Positions 60,069-64,000 of a stretch of 64,000 nucleotides of DNA are shown in pieces. Within the stretch, counting starts at the first letter, position 1; each line of letters begins with the position of its first letter. This DNA comes from Burhinus oedicnemus. Taxonomy: Eukaryota; Chordata; Aves; Charadriiformes; Burhinidae. The stretch spans positions 2,656,266-2,720,265 of the forward strand of contig VFFE01007859.1 of assembly GCA_008921705.1 (NCBI GenBank). The letters are read 5' to 3'. The notes beneath the pieces are model-generated. The model did no database searches, was not told the DNA's origin, and saw nothing but the letters and a program-made list of their open reading frames with translations. The translations under genes and the position numbers were made by a program.

Positions 60069-63000
60069 AATAACATTCAGCAACACTGACATCTTGTGGC
60101 TGATGAGAAATGACTCAAATATGCCAGATTAGCCACAAACGTTATGTTCATCAATTGTGTATTCAGCATGTCCTAAAATATGGTGGTGCTTAAAGGGATG
60201 AGTATCAGAAGTCCAGAAAACAAGAGGTTAAAAAGCAGAAAATACATAAAGGTGCTGGTTTATTAGTTGACCGAGCTGTGTGTCTATAATCTGGCTGCAT
60301 GCTAATCCTTTTGGCTAATTTTCTTCCTGTGAGTGATTCCCTCCAGAGGACAAGGATAGAGTCTGGGATGTTTGAGGTGACAAATAAAAGCTGTCGCTTC
60401 CTGCAGATGATCTTCTTTGTGTTCTCCTCCTCCATTGGGAAGCTGGGAGAGAAAATACCTCTGGAAAAGGCCTCAGGAGGAATCTTTCTTATTACCTATT
60501 GTTGTCGCCAGAAATAAGATCAATAAAGCCAGGCTGTAAGCTTTGCCTCTCAGCCAGTGCAGATTTTTGGAAAAAGGTGTAGTAGGGAAGACTGTTTGTA
60601 TGGGAAGATTTGTAGGATCAAATCCTGGTTGGCTGGAAAGTTGCAACCACTTCTGCATGCTTAGGCCACTGAGGCTTAAATATACCCCATATAAAATGGC
60701 CTTATCCTTGAAGTATGGGTAGGATGAGAAAAATCTAATTTGGACTCCTATAGATGGTGGAGGGGTCAGACTTCTTTTTTGGTCTAAAGATAGATGTTTG
60801 TAACTCTTCAACATGTGATGGTCAGCCTTGGGTTTTTCAGTTGCTAGCAGCTTCTTGGATTGCTTCCTTGTTTGCATATGTTTTTGTTGCTAATGAACAT
60901 CTGTATCCACTTTATCATCTGAACCCAGTGATGAAATGATTCCTGAACATGAAATTAAATGTTATGCAATGGTCTTTTGCAAGTATCTAGAGAACTTTCA
61001 CGCTTCCTTGAGGATGCTAGGTCTGGGACTGCATGGAGCAATGACCGTATGATCTGCTTACAGCCTGTGCTCCTTGAAATCAAAGCAGTTATCTGATTTG
61101 GGGTCTGTATTGCATAAAATCCTTTATGAAACCTGGGGGAAGAATTGTAAAAGACCACACTTAGCTGGTGATTGGGATTAAATTGATTAGGAAAAATCTT
61201 AAAAGCCCAAGACAGACAGAAGCTTGTTCAAGCTTGGGGGTCATATTTGCTAATTGTCTTGGGAGGTGGGTAATAACATCCTTTTCCTAGTCCTGGAATG
61301 AATTTACTGCCCCCCGCCCCAGCCCCTTGCTCTTCTTAAGAACTGCTTTGAGTAATTTTACCTAGTGAGACTGTGAAAACAAACAATAGAAGTGAATGAT
61401 TCTGCGATTTGTAGTGTGCTTGGCTGTATTACATATTGTGCCTTGGCACTTTTTAATTCAATGCATTAAGTCACCTTAAACCACTGACATGCACAAATGC
61501 TGAGTTTAACATACTATGTAAAAATTTCAATTTAAAATGGTTGATGCCATGTTTTGGGGAAAAATACCCTTTTATCTGCTCTGTTGACCTTACTTAACAA
61601 TACAAAATATTATTCTTAGTTGATAGGAGTAATCTGTAGAGAAATCTATTATTCAATATAGTTTAAAAGTAGGTATTGTGGAGCTAGCAAGAACCATGCA
61701 TTCATACTGATGTTTTTCTCTAAAACACATCTTGTTGTATTGTCTAACTATATTAAAATCTATCACACTGAATCACAGATGTTTTTTTCAAAGAATAAAA
61801 AGTGCTCAATTCAGCAGAAACTTGCAGCAGTATGCTGAGTTAGCACCTTGGAAAATGCCAACCAACTTGGTGTGAATTTTGTTTATTTAGTCTCTGAAAT
61901 GTATTATACAGACTTCAAGAAGGGTAAAGCTCTCTAATCTCTACCCCTCACTTGAGCACAATTTTCATGTACGATTTTCAATATATATTCTTTTTCATCA
62001 ATCACTGACAAAAATGAAATATATGCCACTGTGTAGCACTTCATGTTATGTAAAGCAACATCTTTATTTCCTATTTTACATTTAGAAATAACTTTTTTTT
62101 TTCATAAACCAGTAGAGGTATTGCTGTTTTAACAACCCACCCTGTAAACTGGGCCTATAAAATTCATATGTCTTTTTGTGAGCTCAAATAGGGAACAGCA
62201 CAAGCAAATGATTTTAAGCTTATGACCACAACTTTGACATTAGCATTTGAAAAAAGGACATCAAACAGTAAATTACAGCTTCAGTCCCTTCATAATTCAC
62301 TTGCAATAAATTTGAATGGATGCATATTTTCCAGAACTGTAAACATGGAAAAACTGGGATTGATGTTGAAAATTGTAATATACCCTAATTTGATCTTAAA
62401 CAGTTACACTGTACTCAGTTGAAACTTGAAACAGATGAAGGTATGGACATAAGGCACTTTTGGTAAGCCATAGGCATTTGTAATGTAAACTATTCTCCTT
62501 CTCAGCATCAGGGAAGGTGTAGCAGAGAGATCCCTGAGGTTTTCAGAGACATTCAGCCATGAGCTCAACTGTGTGTTGGTCAACAAATCAATAACATTTC
62601 TGCATTGCCCAACAGCCCTACATCATTCAACTCTTGTTGGAGCAACACTGGTGACAGGATTGGATTTCTTTTAGCTTTGACCCCTGCTCATGTATTCAGC
62701 TTACAACTATTTTTTCCCCTCTGACACCGTATTTTTTTATAACATATGGTCTTTCATCTGTAGGGTTAGAAAGCCAGATGTCCACAGCTCTTTTGGTCAA
62801 TACAATCAGTTATGCTGCCAGTCATAAGCCTTTTAAACACAGCTATAGAAAATTACAGAGAGTTTGTTTTCATATCCTTAGTCTAAACCTATTTACTAGA
62901 CTCATAACGATGCTCTAAAAAAATATCTGTACATTGCCTAGTTGTACACAAACTGCTGTATTTTAGTTGTTAAGTAATGGACAAGCAATGAAGCAGCTGT

Positions 63001-63510
63001 TGAAACATTGCACTGGGTTTTCCTCTGTCAAGCTGAATGACAGAATTTGCCAGGTCATTTAATCAATTTTATACTGATTTAAACTAGATAAAATCAATCA
63101 TCTTAGCTCATAGATTTGGTAGCTGGAAAGATCGTGTCATCTACATTGTAATGCCATACTTTAATAATTTTTTAATTAAAAAGGAAAAGATCCTTTCCAG
63201 TATCCACAATGTAGTAACCCAAAACCTGCTTAACTGTTGCATGTGAGACAACTGTAATTCTGAAATGACCGCTTTGTAAACTAAGAGGTTTTGTGGACTA
63301 ATTAATCAAAATATGGATCTGAATGGTCAGTTGTCTTCAAAAATGAGTTAAGATAATCTAATCAATAGCTTGATAAGTAGGCAAAAAAATGCATACGATG
63401 TTTAGAGCTGTTAATCTTTTGTGTCTGTTTTTTAATAAGCCATCTGCTTTCTATATTCCACGGGCAACACATGCATTGAGAAATTAAAAAAAAAAAGGAA
63501 GTTTCATTCT
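60069..63510. other. Unannotated AT-rich sequence
   Basis: No gene or repeat recognised. A 134-codon minus frame at 60473-60877 has no family resemblance. The stretch 61400-63400 is strongly AT-rich with many ATTA and TTAAT words and could contain conserved non-coding DNA. A run of 11 or so A near 63486-63497 precedes the CR1 at the right edge. Confidence 0.5.
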
Positions 63511-63514
63511 CATG

Positions 63515-64000
63515 ATGGTGACAATAGGGTTGAGTGTTTATGGGTAAGAATCAGGGGGAAGGCCAAGGAGGCAGATATCACAGGGGGAGTCTGTTATGGA
63601 CCGCCCAACCAGGATGAAGTGGCAGAAAAAATATTCTATAAACAGCTGGGAGAAGTCTCACGATCACTAGCCCCTGTCCTCGTGAGGGACTTTAACTTTC
63701 CAGATGTCTGCTGGGAATACAATACAGCTGAGAGGAAACAGTCTAGGAGGTTCCTGGAGTCTGTTGAGAATAACTTCCTGACACAGCTGGTGAGGGAGCC
63801 CGACTAGGGAAGGTGCCCTGCTCAACCAGTTATTTGTAAACAGAGAAAGACTTGTGGGGGATGTGATGGTTGGAGGCCATCTTTGACACACGGATCATGA
63901 AATGACAGTTTTTGATTCTTGGAGAAGCAAGGAGGAGGGTCAGGAGAACTCCCACCTTGGACTTCCAGAGGGCAGACTTTGGTCTTTTCAGGAGCCTGGA
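63515..64000 (+). mobile_element. CR1 LINE entering the right edge (endonuclease part)
   Basis: The right end of the window lies inside a plus-strand CR1. The DNA encodes the second half of the ORF2 endonuclease and the start of the linker toward the reverse transcriptase. The left end near 63515 is estimated from where CR1-like protein begins, consistent with 5' truncation. The RT and 3' end must lie beyond 64000 if the copy is complete. This segment does not overlap the part of ORF2 preserved in the 45.6 kb copy, so subfamily cannot be compared. Confidence 0.93.
63529..64000 (+). pseudogene. CR1 ORF2 endonuclease remnant, partial
   Basis: The APE-type endonuclease of CR1 nicks genomic DNA to start target-primed reverse transcription. 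In frame from about 63529 I read V-R-I-R-G-K-A, then C-Y-G-P-P-N-Q-D-E, then V-L-V-R-D-F-N-F-P-D (the conserved G-D-F-N box with Arg replacing Gly; the Asp and Asn are kept), then R-K-Q-S-R-R-F-L-E and a TAG at 63805-63807. The stop arises from an apparent one-base insertion just upstream. The next frame resumes with L-F-V-N-R-E-R-L-V-G-D-V, then a TGA inside the conserved G-H-S-D-H-E box, which reads H-T-D-H-E-M after the stop. The gene continues past the window. Confidence 0.92.

Noticed and set aside
61307..61325. C-rich run that could form a G-quadruplex on the minus strand
   Set aside because: Only three G-tracts of sufficient length are present, so it does not meet the four-tract pattern.

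Overview
The window looks like non-coding DNA from a bird genome. The main evidence is a set of CR1 non-LTR retrotransposon (LINE) copies, which are the dominant interspersed repeat of birds and other sauropsids. At least six copies or fragments can be recognised, ranging from one well-preserved 1.56 kb element to heavily eroded relics. No SINE family is convincingly present, base composition is AT-leaning, and there are no bacterial-style gene arrays, rRNAs or tRNAs. I could not identify the species or the locus.

Layout. About 1-15 kb is unique sequence. It holds candidate splice-bounded segments at 4.07 and 5.27 kb, a CTCF-like core in a CpG-richer block at 5.6-6.25 kb, and a pair of perfect palindromes built from homeodomain-type cores at 7.96-8.00 kb. 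About 15-26.8 kb is unique, and the part I counted (15.0-15.9 kb) is strongly CpG-depleted; there is a perfect AT hairpin at 15.13 kb. Two minus-strand CR1 3' ends lie at 26.85-27.18 and 27.66-27.75 kb. A plus-strand, old CR1 of about 1.6 kb occupies 33.4-35.0 kb. About 35-45.6 kb is AT-rich unique sequence with a TAATTA cluster at 40.5-40.7 kb. The youngest-looking CR1 lies on the minus strand at 45.6-47.16 kb, and a third old minus-strand CR1 at 47.98-48.48 kb. A cluster of simple repeats lies at 50.8-51.9 kb. The right edge (from about 63.5 kb) enters another plus-strand CR1 at its endonuclease domain, and this copy continues beyond the window.

Coding content. I find no intact protein-coding gene. 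Apart from retrotransposon ORF2 remnants, the open frames are short, resemble no family I know, and often overlap on both strands, as expected by chance. Every CR1 with readable protein is dead: one reverse transcriptase has FAGD in place of FADD plus several frameshifts, the older one has FAVG at the same place, and the endonuclease copy has a frameshift and a stop. The window therefore reads as a long intron or a gene desert. The useful content is repeat stratigraphy and candidate regulatory or splice signals, and these last are hypotheses. I did not find a convincing new biological system.
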